A DNA stretch of 45,387 nucleotides from Xenorhabdus budapestensis (GTDB taxonomy: Bacteria > Pseudomonadota > Gammaproteobacteria > Enterobacterales > Enterobacteriaceae), in NCBI RefSeq assembly GCF_002632465.1, contig NZ_NIBS01000011.1, positions 1 through 45,387 of the forward strand. The letters run 5' to 3'. Shown piece by piece: positions 1-9,923 of this stretch. The notes under the pieces are model-generated. The model made no database searches. It had not been told where the DNA came from and was given only the letters and a program-made list of their open reading frames with translations. Each line of letters starts with the position of its first letter. The first letter of the stretch is position 1. Position numbers and translations under genes: made by a program.

Positions 1-73
1 ATATTATTTATTTTCAATCAAATAGCCATTATTTGGTATTTATCTATTTTGTTAAGATCTTTCATGAGGTTAG

Positions 74-384
74 AAACTAAACATTTTATATCAAACTGTT
101 TGGTTTGGATTTATAATCTATATTTTATGTTATAAATAGAGTTAATATCTTAAAATTCAAGTTATAACTTGCATTAATTCTAGATTATTTGGCTGCTATT
201 GATTTCTAGTAAGTAACAATTTTTCATCACTAATACTATTTAAAAGAAATTAACTGTATGAATAACAAAAAAAATTCATATATTATAATCAATTAAGAGG
301 AATGAGATTTGATATGTAATGAAATTTGACTTAAGTAATGTTATATAGGATTATGTTTACAGTTTGATATAAAATGTTTCGTTT
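74..384. repeat. AT-rich block bounded by 26-bp inverted repeats (MITE-like)
   Basis: Positions 74-99 and 359-384 are inverted copies of one 26-bp sequence and match at 25 of 26 positions (the mismatch is t78). The ~260 bp between them is very AT-rich, has no credible coding frame, and contains a perfect 14-bp palindrome, CAAGTTATAACTTG, at 158-171. The size and terminal inverted repeats resemble a miniature inverted-repeat element, but I see no clear target-site duplication and do not recognise the family. It could instead be a recombination relic. Confidence 0.5.
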
Positions 385-1035
385 TTGAGTAAAATTTTAT
401 TAATTTTGGTTAAGTAAATAGATTTTAATCTTTCATGGAATTATTATTTCTGTGCCATCTAATTTATATTAGAAAATATTACTTATAGAAACTTTTTCTA
501 CTGAATGGTCTTTGGCTTTCAGGAAAATAACAACTCACTCGTACTTTTGAAGATTGAAGGGTAGCTTGTTTTTTTGCCTGGAATTCTATAGCGTTTTTTT
601 ATTTTTTAGTATAAAAACAAAAAGATAACAATTGTTACATAAAAAGTATATTTTTTATCAAATTTTACGTGTTTATTTTATACTCTCTATTTTCAGAAAA
701 CTCGTTTACTTAGAGATTTTTCTATTGAACAGGTTAAAGTAAGTCAAAAAGTTCTGATTTTAATCTCGTTATTTAACAATTTAATATCGTTGTAAGCAGG
801 TTTTTTATGAAGTTATGTGATAATTATTAGGTTTTGCATATTATACAGAGTGATAAATAAACCTTATCTAATTTCGGTTTGTTTTTTCAGTTTGCAGTAC
901 ATGACATGAGAAGTCAGGCATTACAGGTTGACACCAGTATAGCCTGTAAGTGATTTGGCATGACCGATATTATGAAGGAATTTAGGCGATTAGAGAAAAA
1001 CATTCCAGAATAATAGGGTATTTTCGGTATTATTT

Positions 1036-1530
1036 TCAATCAATTAAAAACTGATAGCCGATACCGACTGTCACTGTACTAACCTAACCTCATCCAATCG
1101 GGATATTCGCATGAAAAATCAATCGTGACATTTTACATTGGATTTACTTTCAGTCCCGCACCAAAAGATGACCCAGTTGCGTTTGCTGTAGTGTTGCTTG
1201 TTGATCGACCGAAAGATTTTGTCAGAACGACTATGCTATGAGTATAGATATCTGCTAAAGGAGTATGAGTAAATGAACCGATAACACAAAAGATTTCCAA
1301 AATCTTATGGCGGTATTTCAGGTTAAACCCTTTGAGAGATTTATACCCGTCGTCTTTTAAGTTACAGCTTTAAATCCATAGGGTATATCTGCCTTGTAAT
1401 CATCCAGGCCATTAATATTGCTTATAGCGTACAGTACCCACCGCAATTGTATTTTCTCTACCAGAGTTTGTTGTCAATGAAATCATAGATAATCCAGCTA
1501 AATTAGTTGAGATTAATAGAGTTTTCCCAT
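1036..1530 (-). pseudogene. Degraded Ail/OmpX/PagC-family outer membrane beta-barrel gene
   Basis: Read on the minus strand, pieces in different frames reproduce the OmpX/Ail order. They are an N-terminal hydrophobic leader (near 1450-1530), the piece ENTIAVGTVRYKQY, then GFNLKYRHK, FCVIGSFTHT, SFGAGLKVNPM followed by a stop, NVTIDFSCEYPDW, and a C-terminal VTVGIGYQF that fits a terminal barrel strand. The ATG at 1530 is out of frame with the leader, an in-frame stop splits the NPM/NVTIDF motif, and further frameshifts lie near 1080 and 1420. A shortened ERIC sits inside at 1341-1388. In living relatives this family gives small 8-stranded surface barrels used in adhesion or serum resistance; this copy cannot make one. 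Confidence 0.7.
1341..1388. repeat. Internally deleted ERIC-like element
   Basis: The segment starts with TATACCCGTCGTCTTTTAAG and ends with AATCCATAGGGTATA, the two ends of an ERIC element, but the central palindrome is missing. It lies inside the Ail/OmpX-type pseudogene and adds stop codons to that reading. Compare the complete copy at 22687-22813. Confidence 0.7.
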
Positions 1531-1753
1531 TTTTAATTATCCATAATATGAATATATAGGATTGGTCACTATTTAAGAATATCTTTTTTGAAATTTTATA
1601 TTCATGCTATTTTAAGGGGATATATTTGAGCTTTAAATCCGATAGGTTTTATTTATGGGCTATTCTCAGTATTAGGTTAAAAAAAACATAAAGTTACTTG
1701 ATCTTTATTTAATCATGAAATATTCAACAAAATGATCATATTGAGTATTATAC

Positions 1754-2242
1754 TTGGGTCATGGGAATTGGCCTGAATACGGTTCTCCGCCACTTAAAAA
1801 ACTCAGACCTCAATCGGTAACAGAAGCCATTGTCTCCGGCACCGAAGTCATTGTCTGCGGTGAAATGGATGAACAATGGTCATACGTGAAGTCAAAGAAG
1901 CAGCCCCGTTGGCTCTTTTATGCTTACGACAGACTCAGACGAAAAGTGATCGCTCACGTTTTTGGCCCAAGAACAAAAAAGACCTTGATGCGTTTGATGG
2001 CGTTACTGGCTCCTTTCAACATAGTGGTCTGTATGACCGATGGCTGGAAAAGCGATGAAAAAACACTGATGGGGAAATTGCATGTGGCCAGCAAGCGTTA
2101 TACACAACGCATAGAGAGACATAACCTGAATCTTCGTCAGCATTTGGCAAGACTGACTCGCAAAACCTTATCTTTTTTAAAATCCGTGGAAATGCATGAC
2201 AGAGTCATGGGGGATTATTTAAATATTCATCACTATCAATAA
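1754..2242 (+). pseudogene. insB: IS1 transposase InsB (catalytic part, orphaned from InsA)
   Basis: The frame gives 162 residues closely like IS1 Ins[11 protein letters not shown], the DDE region with Asp39 (MDEQW), Asp96 (MTDGW) and Glu121 ([13 protein letters not shown]), and the terminal DYLNIHHYQ. The catalytic domain looks complete. In IS1 the active protein is an InsA-InsB' fusion made by frameshifting, and most of InsA is gone here, so DNA binding would be lost. Whether anything is translated from the short upstream stretch is unknown. Confidence 0.8.
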
Positions 2243-2257
2243 ATTGGAATCATGACC
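1755..2257 (+). mobile_element. IS1-family element, left end missing
   Basis: The last part of InsA ([14 protein letters not shown], from 1761 to the stop at 1820) overlaps the InsB frame in the -1 register. The AAAAAAC slippery heptamer that IS1 uses for programmed frameshifting is preserved at 1796-1802. The element runs to an IS1-like right inverted repeat ending at 2257 (ATCAATAAATTGGAATCATG at 2234-2253). The first third, including the left inverted repeat and the InsA zinc-finger region, is absent, so the copy cannot transpose by itself. Confidence 0.85.
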
Positions 2258-2321
2258 TATTTTTATAGAGGGACATGAAATATTAAAAAATAGGTGCAAA
2301 CCATTCATTAGAACCATAGCA

Positions 2322-2525
2322 ATGACCATGACACTTGCCTTGATAAATTTTATGACTGTTCCATCTCTTCAAGCCAATATGACTGAAATACAGAGTACTA
2401 TCACATATACCTATGACAGCCTTGGGCGTCTCATTTCAGATACAACAGATCAGGTAAGTACAAATAAATATGACTATGATCCTGCTGGAAATCGTCTCTC
2501 GACATCAACTAAACAGCAAAAATAG
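2322..2525 (+). CDS. Orphan YD/RHS-repeat small protein or fragment
   Basis: A 67-residue frame starts with a hydrophobic, signal-like stretch (MTMTLALINFMTVPSLQA). Two YD-type repeats follow, YTYDSLGRLISDTT and YDYDPAGNRLSTS. YD repeats form the shell of RHS and Tc toxin proteins, which are far larger, so this is either a relic of an rhs gene or a small stand-alone ORF. There is no good ribosome-binding site before the ATG. It lies between two IS remnants, which favours a relic. Confidence 0.4.
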   Translation: MTMTLALINFMTVPSLQANMTEIQSTITYTYDSLGRLISDTTDQVSTNKYDYDPAGNRLSTSTKQQK

Positions 2526-2657
2526 AAAAAATCGATACTGGTTACAGGACTTCACAAATGATTATTTTGCCTTAGTACTGTTTCAGTGAAAATAATACGA
2601 GCTGGGGGAAAACATTACTCTTACCATACCAGGGCGCGAGCATACTTTGATTGATAT

Positions 2658-2852
2658 TCATCCAAAGAAAACTCGCGCTCGATATTCATCACTCCAACCT
2701 GCTTTTTTGAGCTTATTTCGTTGGCTTGGGGCACCGCAATCACATTGTTTGACCATGTTCAAAACGATACCCCGGAATAACGCCAAATTTTCAATCGCTC
2801 CATCCAGGACAATGCGTGAATCATCCTCTTTAAAAACCACATCAAGAGAGAT
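2658..2852 (-). pseudogene. ISAs1-type transposase, C-terminal remnant
   Basis: The minus-strand reading LDVVFKEDDSRIVLDGAIEN, followed by LALFRGIVLNMVKQ and a terminal YRARVFFG before the stop at 2658, matches the C-terminal pattern of ISAs1/H-repeat transposases (LDVxFxEDxxRI...N...EN...R.IxLNLLK). Similarity fades upstream of about 2852 and no start or inverted repeats are seen. Only the tail survives. The rest of 2526-2960 shows nothing else I recognise. Confidence 0.6.
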
Positions 2853-2969
2853 AACAAAGATGCATTTCTTGTTCTCATGGCTTTTTCTTTGTTTTCAAGT
2901 TCTCCCATTACCTACTTGCTTATCTCCGGCGGATATAAATATTTTTCCGTGTATAAACATTTGTATAAA

Positions 2970-3010
2970 CAAAAAAGAAAAAAGCACTTCCCCAAACGAG
3001 AAAGTGCTTC
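2970..3010 (-). terminator. Terminator of the dusB-fis operon
   Basis: An 8-bp perfect stem pairs AAGCACTT (2982-2989) with AAGTGCTT (3002-3009). Read on the minus strand it is followed by a T-rich run (2970-2981 complement). It lies 27 bp after the fis stop codon. Confidence 0.85.
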
Positions 3011-3036
3011 TTCAACAGCAAGTTACTAGACTAGAA

Positions 3037-3333
3037 TTAGTTCATGCCGTATTTTTTCAGTTTCTTACGCAGAGTACCGCGGTTGATTCCCATCATTAGC
3101 GCTGCGCGGGTTTGGTTACCACGGGTGTATTGCATCACCATGTCCAACAGTGGCTGCTCTACTTCAGCCAGTACCAGCTCATACAGGTCATTAACGTCTT
3201 GACCGTTCAGTTGAGCAAAATAGTTCTTCAGTGCTTGTTTAACTGAATCACGCAGAGGTTTTTGAGTTACCTGATCTTGTGAATTAACAGTAGCAACGGT
3301 TAGTACATCAGAATTTACGCGTTGTTCGAACAT
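3037..3333 (-). CDS. fis: DNA-binding protein Fis
   Basis: The 98 residues match the family length and sequence almost throughout. Fis is a nucleoid protein that bends DNA, activates rRNA promoters during rapid growth, and assists site-specific recombinases. The N-terminal third ([16 protein letters not shown]) forms the arm that contacts Hin/Gin-type invertases. The C-terminal helix-turn-helix ends [21 protein letters not shown]. It follows dusB by 7 bp and is co-transcribed from the promoter upstream of dusB; a terminator follows directly. Confidence 0.98.
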   Translation of the reverse strand: MFEQRVNSDVLTVATVNSQDQVTQKPLRDSVKQALKNYFAQLNGQDVNDLYELVLAEVEQPLLDMVMQYTRGNQTRAALMMGINRGTLRKKLKKYGMN

Positions 3334-3340
3334 AGTTCTG

Positions 3341-4324
3341 TCAGCTCTTTTCTTTATTTACGCAAAAATTTTCGAAGTATGCTTCCAACGCCTCCAGCTG
3401 TTCGCTGGCATCCTCAATGGCGTTGAATGAGCGCCGAAACTGGTCATCAGGAGCATGTTCCTTGAGATACCAAGATACATGTTTACGCGCAATACGAACT
3501 CCCTTGCCTTGACCGTAAAAGTCGTGCAACTCTCGTACATGCTCGTTCATCAAATGCTGCACGTCGCCGAGAGGCATCGGTGGCAGCAATTCTCCTGTTT
3601 CCAGATAATGCTGGATTTCCCGAAAGATCCAGGGTCTTCCCTGAGCAGCGCGGCCTATCATCAGGGCATCAGCCCTAGTGTATTCAAGCACTGCTCTGGC
3701 TTTTAGCGGGTCAGTAATGTCGCCATTAGCAATAATTGGAATGGCAACAGTCTGCTTAACTGTCCGAATGTTGTCGTACTCAGCTTCGCCATTAAACAGA
3801 CAGGCTCGAGTCCTGCCATGAATTGTAAAAGCCTGAATACCACAACGTTCAGCCAATCGGGCAATTTCTACACAGTTCCGTTCTTCCGGTGACCAACCTG
3901 TACGGATCTTCAATGTAACAGGTACATCAACCGCATTGACTACCGCAGAAAGGATTTTTTGGACCAGTTCTGGATAACGCAGTAATGCAGAGCCTGCCAA
4001 TTTACGATTTACCTTTTTGGCTGGGCACCCCATGTTGATATCGATGATCTGAGCACCATTGGCGACGTTGATTTTCGCCGCTGCTGCCATATCATCGGGA
4101 TCACTACCGGCAATTTGTACAGAACGCACTCCGGGTTCGTCGCTATGAACCATACGTAGCCGGGATTTATCCGTCTTCCAAACCTGAGGATTGGAAGAAA
4201 GCATCTCTGAAACTGCCATACCCGCACCCATGGTGTAGCATAGTGATCGAAACGGGCGATCCGTTATGCCAGCCATAGGAGCTGCAATAAGACAGTTTTT
4301 CAACTGGTATTGTCCGATACGCAT
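3341..4324 (-). CDS. dusB: tRNA-dihydrouridine synthase B
   Basis: A flavoenzyme that reduces a specific uridine in the D-loop of tRNAs to dihydrouridine. The 327-residue TIM-barrel opens with the family start [20 protein letters not shown], has the catalytic Cys100 in [17 protein letters not shown], and ends in the tRNA-binding helical domain. I chose the ATG at 4324 because E. coli DusB starts at the same residue; a TTG at 4345 would add seven unmatched residues. It is the first gene of the dusB-fis operon. In E. coli expression of this operon sets Fis levels, and the same layout suggests the same here. Confidence 0.95.
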   Translation of the reverse strand: MRIGQYQLKNCLIAAPMAGITDRPFRSLCYTMGAGMAVSEMLSSNPQVWKTDKSRLRMVHSDEPGVRSVQIAGSDPDDMAAAAKINVANGAQIIDINMGCPAKKVNRKLAGSALLRYPELVQKILSAVVNAVDVPVTLKIRTGWSPEERNCVEIARLAERCGIQAFTIHGRTRACLFNGEAEYDNIRTVKQTVAIPIIANGDITDPLKARAVLEYTRADALMIGRAAQGRPWIFREIQHYLETGELLPPMPLGDVQHLMNEHVRELHDFYGQGKGVRIARKHVSWYLKEHAPDDQFRRSFNAIEDASEQLEALEAYFENFCVNKEKS

Positions 4325-4354
4325 AGGCGAAGAAAGAGTGACCAACTGTGACTA

Positions 4355-4392
4355 AGGGCGCGTATATTACGCATTTTTCACGAGATATGAAA
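4355..4392 (-). promoter_or_regulatory. Probable dusB-fis promoter
   Basis: On the minus strand a TAATAT -10 box (4364-4369) is preceded at 17 bp by a weak TTTCAT -35 (4387-4392). It is followed by a GC-rich discriminator, ACGCGCCC. A GC-rich discriminator and weak -35 box are typical of stringently controlled, Fis-type growth-rate promoters. The start of transcription would fall near 4355, about 30 bp before the dusB ATG. Confidence 0.6.
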
Positions 4393-4608
4393 GGCCAAAC
4401 TTTGAGCGAAACGACATTTATAGCGGAATTTTTCCAGTTGATTTTTTTAAACTTTGTTTATTACCCTTAAATAACATAAAGTTATGTGTTTTTAATGAAA
4501 TTTATTGTTCCCTGCATTTCTCGTGATAAATAGAACGTATTAACACCAATTGATTCTCCGAAGAATTATTTTAGTGGATAATCTCGCTTTTCAATAGGGA
4601 TTTATTGA

Positions 4609-5490
4609 TTATTTTTTAACCCCGGTAATGCGACACCATTCTTCTTGCTCTGCAATCGGATCGATAATAAATTCATTACCATAGGCTTCGGCAACACTTT
4701 CTGCTTGACTTGCCAGTACCCCGGACAAGCCTAATAATCCACCTGATTTTGGTAGTGAGCCAATGATCGGTGCCAGTTCGCGCAGCGGGCCAGCCAGTAT
4801 ATTGGCAATGACAATGTCACATTCTAAGTTGTCAGGTTGATCTTTAGATAAATAGAGTGTCAGTTGCTCGGAAACACTGTTGCGTTCTGCATTATCCCGG
4901 CTTGCCTGAATTGCTTGAGGGTCGATATCAATGCCGATAGCATGTTTAGCGCCAAGTTTCAGGGCTGCGATGGCCAAAATGCCTGAACCGCACCCAAAAT
5001 CGATCACTGTTTTACCTTCCAGATCAAGACCATCCAGCCATTGCAGGCAAAGAGATGTGGTTGGGTGTGTACCTGTTCCGAATGCTAATCCCGGATCTAG
5101 CATAACATTAACGGCATCGGGATCCGGAACTTCCCGCCAGCTTGGGCAGATCCACAGGCGATTACCAAAACGCATTGGGTGGAAGCTGTCCATCCATTCA
5201 CGTTCCCAGTCTTTATCTTCTATCTGTTCAATTTTATGGATAAAACCTTTACCAAGCTGAGGAATCTGCTCTAGCTGGCTGATAATCGTTTTCATATCAG
5301 TTTCAGCGTCATACAAGCCGATAACATCGGTATCTCCCCATAAACGGGTTTCCCCCGGCAGAGGCTCAAAAATCGGTGTATCGTGGCTGTCCTGAAAAGT
5401 GACGGACACTGCGCCACTTTCTATTAGTTCATCACCAAGTGCTTCAGCTTGCTGTCCTGTAGTGTTTAATCTTAGTTGTATCCAAGGCAT
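4609..5490 (-). CDS. prmA: Ribosomal protein L11 methyltransferase
   Basis: PrmA trimethylates lysines and the N-terminus of ribosomal protein L11 using S-adenosylmethionine. The 293-residue protein has the N-terminal L11-recognition domain ([20 protein letters not shown]) and a class I methyltransferase domain with the SAM motif [20 protein letters not shown] and the catalytic-region motif [12 protein letters not shown]. Length equals E. coli PrmA. It sits 47 bp after panF, as in other enterobacteria, and is probably co-transcribed with it. About 280 bp separate it from dusB. Confidence 0.97.
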   Translation of the reverse strand: MPWIQLRLNTTGQQAEALGDELIESGAVSVTFQDSHDTPIFEPLPGETRLWGDTDVIGLYDAETDMKTIISQLEQIPQLGKGFIHKIEQIEDKDWEREWMDSFHPMRFGNRLWICPSWREVPDPDAVNVMLDPGLAFGTGTHPTTSLCLQWLDGLDLEGKTVIDFGCGSGILAIAALKLGAKHAIGIDIDPQAIQASRDNAERNSVSEQLTLYLSKDQPDNLECDIVIANILAGPLRELAPIIGSLPKSGGLLGLSGVLASQAESVAEAYGNEFIIDPIAEQEEWCRITGVKK

Positions 5491-5537
5491 AAAAATTCTC
5501 TTTTAAATTGAATAAGTATGAAAAAATTATATCGCCG

Positions 5538-6983
5538 TCACTGAGATACGGCGGTTTGTTGTGGTTGTTCATTTCCAAAAACATTTCCGACCCCGAATGC
5601 CAGTAAACTCAGTAGTAATGATGGCACTATTGGATGGAATCCAAAGAGGTGGATATTGAAAGTCGCCAATAGGGTATAGCTTACTGCTCCAGTCAACATG
5701 GAGGTTATTGCACCATGTGCATTAGCTTTTTCCCAATACAGGCCCAATACCAGTGACCAGAGGAAAACGGCTTGTAATCCGCCGAATGCCAGTAGGTTTA
5801 GCCAGATAATCATCTCAGGTGGTTGCCATGCTGCCAATAGCAGCAATATTCCCAGAAACAAAGTAGAAAAACTGGAAATGCGTGCCAGTTTTTTTTCCTG
5901 TTTGATCTGTTGTGGGAACAAATTTAAATAGAGGTCTTTGACGATTGTTGCCGAAGATTGCAGTAGTTGGGCATTAATCGTTGACATAATGGCTGCCATC
6001 GGAGCAGCCAGAAAAATCCCGGCTGCAATAGGAGGCAGAACGTTGATCATCAAAATAGGGATCACTTGATCAGGGATCGTCAGATCAGGAATGATCGCAC
6101 GACCCAGCGCTCCTGCAAGGTGCATACCAAACATCAGGATTGCCATGACGACCGTGCCGATGATAATACCGCGGTGAACCGCTTTACTGTCACGATAGGA
6201 GATACAGCGCACGGCGGTATGCGGTAGGCCGATGACGCCAAAGCAAACCAGAACCCAGAAGGAGGCCATAAATGGCGTTGTAAGGATGTTATCAGCACCA
6301 TGAGGTGAAACCAGATTAGGATCGATTGTGCGCAGTGTTGAAACAGCTTCTGACAGTCCTCCGGCTTTATAAATAGTAGCAGCCAGCAATAGCACTGTTC
6401 CTAATAACATAACCAGCCCCTGTAATGCATCGTTGAGGACGCTGGCCCTGAATCCACCAAATGCGGTATAGAGCGCGATAGAGACACCAAAAATCAGCAA
6501 TCCAGTACCGTAGGGAATACCGGCAGCGGTTTCCAGCAAACGGGCACCGCCGATGAACTGTACTGTCATTGCACCGACAAAGGCAACTAACAGGCTCACG
6601 CTGGCAAACCAGACCAGAAAACGACTCTGATAGCGGGCATACAGCATATCGTTTAGTGTAACGGCGTTATAACGGCGGGCAAGAATGGCAAATTTTTTCC
6701 CCAATACACCGAGGGAAAGCCATATTGCTGGTAATTGGATCAGGGATAAGAGAACCCAACCGATACCATATTTGTAAGCAGCTCCAGGCCCACCAATGAA
6801 TGAGCTGGCACTAATATAAGTCGCTGTAATCGTCATGGCCAGTACGAAACCACCCATTGAACGGTTGCCGAGAAAATACTCATTCAGGAATGTACCTGTT
6901 TGACGGCGGCGATAAGCATAGAGGGATAGCAGAAAAACCAGCGTCAGATATCCCGCCAGAGGCAGAATTACTTCATTTTGCAT
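5538..6983 (-). CDS. panF: Sodium/pantothenate symporter
   Basis: An inner-membrane transporter of the sodium:solute symporter family that imports pantothenate, the precursor of coenzyme A, with Na+. The 481 residues form about 13 hydrophobic segments. Family blocks such as TGTFLNEYFLGNRSMGG, TATYISASSFIGGPGAAYKYG and AAPMAAIMSTINAQLLQSS are near-identical to E. coli PanF. The ATG at 6983 matches the E. coli start (MQ.EVILPL) and has GGTGG upstream; an ATG two codons earlier is possible. It overlaps the end of yhdT by 11 bp. Confidence 0.96.
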   Translation of the reverse strand: MQNEVILPLAGYLTLVFLLSLYAYRRRQTGTFLNEYFLGNRSMGGFVLAMTITATYISASSFIGGPGAAYKYGIGWVLLSLIQLPAIWLSLGVLGKKFAILARRYNAVTLNDMLYARYQSRFLVWFASVSLLVAFVGAMTVQFIGGARLLETAAGIPYGTGLLIFGVSIALYTAFGGFRASVLNDALQGLVMLLGTVLLLAATIYKAGGLSEAVSTLRTIDPNLVSPHGADNILTTPFMASFWVLVCFGVIGLPHTAVRCISYRDSKAVHRGIIIGTVVMAILMFGMHLAGALGRAIIPDLTIPDQVIPILMINVLPPIAAGIFLAAPMAAIMSTINAQLLQSSATIVKDLYLNLFPQQIKQEKKLARISSFSTLFLGILLLLAAWQPPEMIIWLNLLAFGGLQAVFLWSLVLGLYWEKANAHGAITSMLTGAVSYTLLATFNIHLFGFHPIVPSLLLSLLAFGVGNVFGNEQPQQTAVSQ

Positions 6984-7227
6984 TATCATCCACCAAATTG
7001 TCCTCTAATGGGACTTCCTTGAAGACAAATTTCACCATCATCCCGCAGAGGATGATAAATAGTATCGGTAGCATTAAACAGGCCAGTTCGAACCAGAGCG
7101 GTAATCCGGTGAATCCAGTTGTATTACCGGGTAAATAGGCACTCAGCAACCAACCCACAAGATAAGCTAACGTCAGAAATACTGCCCAGCGAGCTTCTTT
7201 ATGGGATTGAACAAATCGTTTGTCCAT
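6973..7227 (-). CDS. yhdT: YhdT family small membrane protein
   Basis: An 84-residue inner-membrane protein with two hydrophobic helices (about 14-36 and 46-68), of unknown biochemical role but nearly always next to panF. It carries the family start MDKRFVQSHKEARWA. The ATG at 7227 is preceded by GGAG at good spacing and matches E. coli YhdT; a longer reading to 7293 adds unrelated residues. Coding overlap with panF suggests translational coupling and a helper role in pantothenate uptake, which is inference. Confidence 0.92.
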   Translation of the reverse strand: MDKRFVQSHKEARWAVFLTLAYLVGWLLSAYLPGNTTGFTGLPLWFELACLMLPILFIILCGMMVKFVFKEVPLEDNLVDDNAK

Positions 7228-7360
7228 TTGTTCTCCGGGGAATTTACATAAAACAGTTGATATAAAACAAGGGAAGGAATTGTACGGTAACATACAGATT
7301 TATTCAGAAGAAAATGTGCCATCACAATATCAAAAGAGTATGGAGCTACCTGAGAATAAA

Positions 7361-7390
7361 AAAATCCCATCTTTTAATAGATGGGATTTT
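7361..7390 (-). terminator. Terminator after accC
   Basis: A perfect 12-bp stem pairs AAAATCCCATCT (7361-7372) with AGATGGGATTTT (7379-7390) around a 6-nt loop. On the minus strand it lies 34 bp after the accC stop and runs into TTTATTC. It separates accC from yhdT-panF and could also work in the other direction. Confidence 0.85.
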
Positions 7391-7423
7391 ATGCAGGATA
7401 ATAATGAATGTCAGAAAGACACT

Positions 7424-8773
<1,350 letters not shown>

Positions 8774-8784
8774 GGAGCGCCTCG

Positions 8785-9234
8785 TTATTCGATGACGACC
8801 AGTGGCTCGTCAAATTCAACAGGTTGACCGTCTTGTACCAGAATCGCCTTAACTACGCCGGCTTTGTCGGCTTCGATCTGGTTCATCATTTTCATGGCTT
8901 CAACGATGCACAGGGTATCCCCCTGATTAACGTGTTGACCGATTTCAATGAAAGGTTTCGTATCTGGGCTTGGTGAACGGTAGAACGTACCAACCATTGG
9001 TGAACGGACTATATGGCCGCTGATCTCTGCTGCGGCCGGGACAGCCGGAGCTACTGTGGCAGCTTGTACAGGCTGTTGAATAGGAGCAGAAAGGTATTGT
9101 TGAGTGATTGGTATGCCCTGGGTTGCCGTAGTGCGACTGATGCGAACTGACTCTTCACCTTCAGAAATTTCCAGTTCAGAAATGCCAGATTCTTCAACCA
9201 GCTCGATTAATTTTTTTATCTTACGAATATCCAT
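8785..9234 (-). CDS. accB: Biotin carboxyl carrier protein of acetyl-CoA carboxylase
   Basis: AccB carries the carboxyl group between AccC and the carboxyltransferase. The 149 residues have an N-terminal helical segment ([18 protein letters not shown]), an Ala/Pro/Val-rich linker (about 55-70), and the C-terminal biotinyl domain with EAMKMMN, in which Lys115 takes biotin. It also has the protruding-thumb motif [17 protein letters not shown] typical of AccB. It lies 29 bp after aroQ and 11 bp before accC. In E. coli AccB level feeds back on the accBC promoter; no site for this could be identified here. Confidence 0.98.
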   Translation of the reverse strand: MDIRKIKKLIELVEESGISELEISEGEESVRISRTTATQGIPITQQYLSAPIQQPVQAATVAPAVPAAAEISGHIVRSPMVGTFYRSPSPDTKPFIEIGQHVNQGDTLCIVEAMKMMNQIEADKAGVVKAILVQDGQPVEFDEPLVVIE

Positions 9235-9263
9235 GAGTGTGATTCCGTACTCTATTTATGTAA

Positions 9264-9716
9264 TTAGTTGAATGTTGACAAGCGGTTGACCGCTGCCTGT
9301 AATGCGAAACTATAACCATCGGCACCCAAGCCGCAGATCACGCCAACGGCAATATCTGAAAGATATGAGTGATGGCGGAACGGCTCGCGGGCGTGCACAT
9401 TGGAGAGATGGATCTCAATAAATGGGATATCTACCGCCAGAAGTGCGTCGCGTAGTGCCACGCTGGTATGTGTAAATGCCGCAGGGTTAATCAGAATAAA
9501 ATCAGTATTGCCCCGCGCTGCATGGATCCTCTCAATCAATTCGGATTCTGCATTGGATTGCAGATGGGATAATTCAACTCCCGATAGGTGAGCTTCTTTT
9601 GACAGTTTGCTGACGATGTCATCAAGCGTTAACTTACCGTAGGTCTCAGGCTCTCGTGTTCCCAACATGTTCAGGTTGGGGCCATTCAAGAGTAAAATGC
9701 GAAACTTGTCTGCCAT
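9264..9716 (-). CDS. aroQ: Type II 3-dehydroquinate dehydratase
   Basis: Catalyses 3-dehydroquinate to 3-dehydroshikimate, step three of the shikimate pathway, as a dodecamer. The 150-residue protein has the type II signature [20 protein letters not shown] with Tyr26 in ETYG, the [17 protein letters not shown] block, and the catalytic-site stretch [13 protein letters not shown]. It is unrelated to the type I AroD used by E. coli. Placement just upstream of accB is common in Yersinia and relatives. The 207-bp gap upstream probably carries the aroQ-accB-accC promoter. Confidence 0.96.
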   Translation of the reverse strand: MADKFRILLLNGPNLNMLGTREPETYGKLTLDDIVSKLSKEAHLSGVELSHLQSNAESELIERIHAARGNTDFILINPAAFTHTSVALRDALLAVDIPFIEIHLSNVHAREPFRHHSYLSDIAVGVICGLGADGYSFALQAAVNRLSTFN

Positions 9717-9923
9717 TGTGCGGGTATCTCCGGCAATCTGTCAACAATCGTTCAAGATAACTCGATGTCAACGGTTTGTCATCTCTTTCTGCTATCAATA
9801 TTTGTAAATTTGGCGATAAAGCCCGACATTATAAACATATCGTGACATTTAGCAGCTAAATACTGGTCTTATCAGCACGGTTTTATCCACTTTGGTTTTA
9901 AATTTTGGTGTTATAGGCCCGTT

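Noticed and set aside
960-1013. 17-codon frame starting MTDIMKEFRRLEKNIPE
   Set aside because: Too short, without a ribosome-binding site or context; chance cannot be excluded.
1-1753. Possible CRISPR array or phage attachment site in the AT-rich start
   Set aside because: No regularly spaced repeats and no tRNA gene or integrase; the repeats seen are one inverted pair and an ERIC relic.
2647-3099. 150-residue plus-strand frame antisense to the ISAs1 tail and the end of fis
   Set aside because: Composition is not protein-like, it crosses the fis terminator, and the opposite strand carries recognisable homology.
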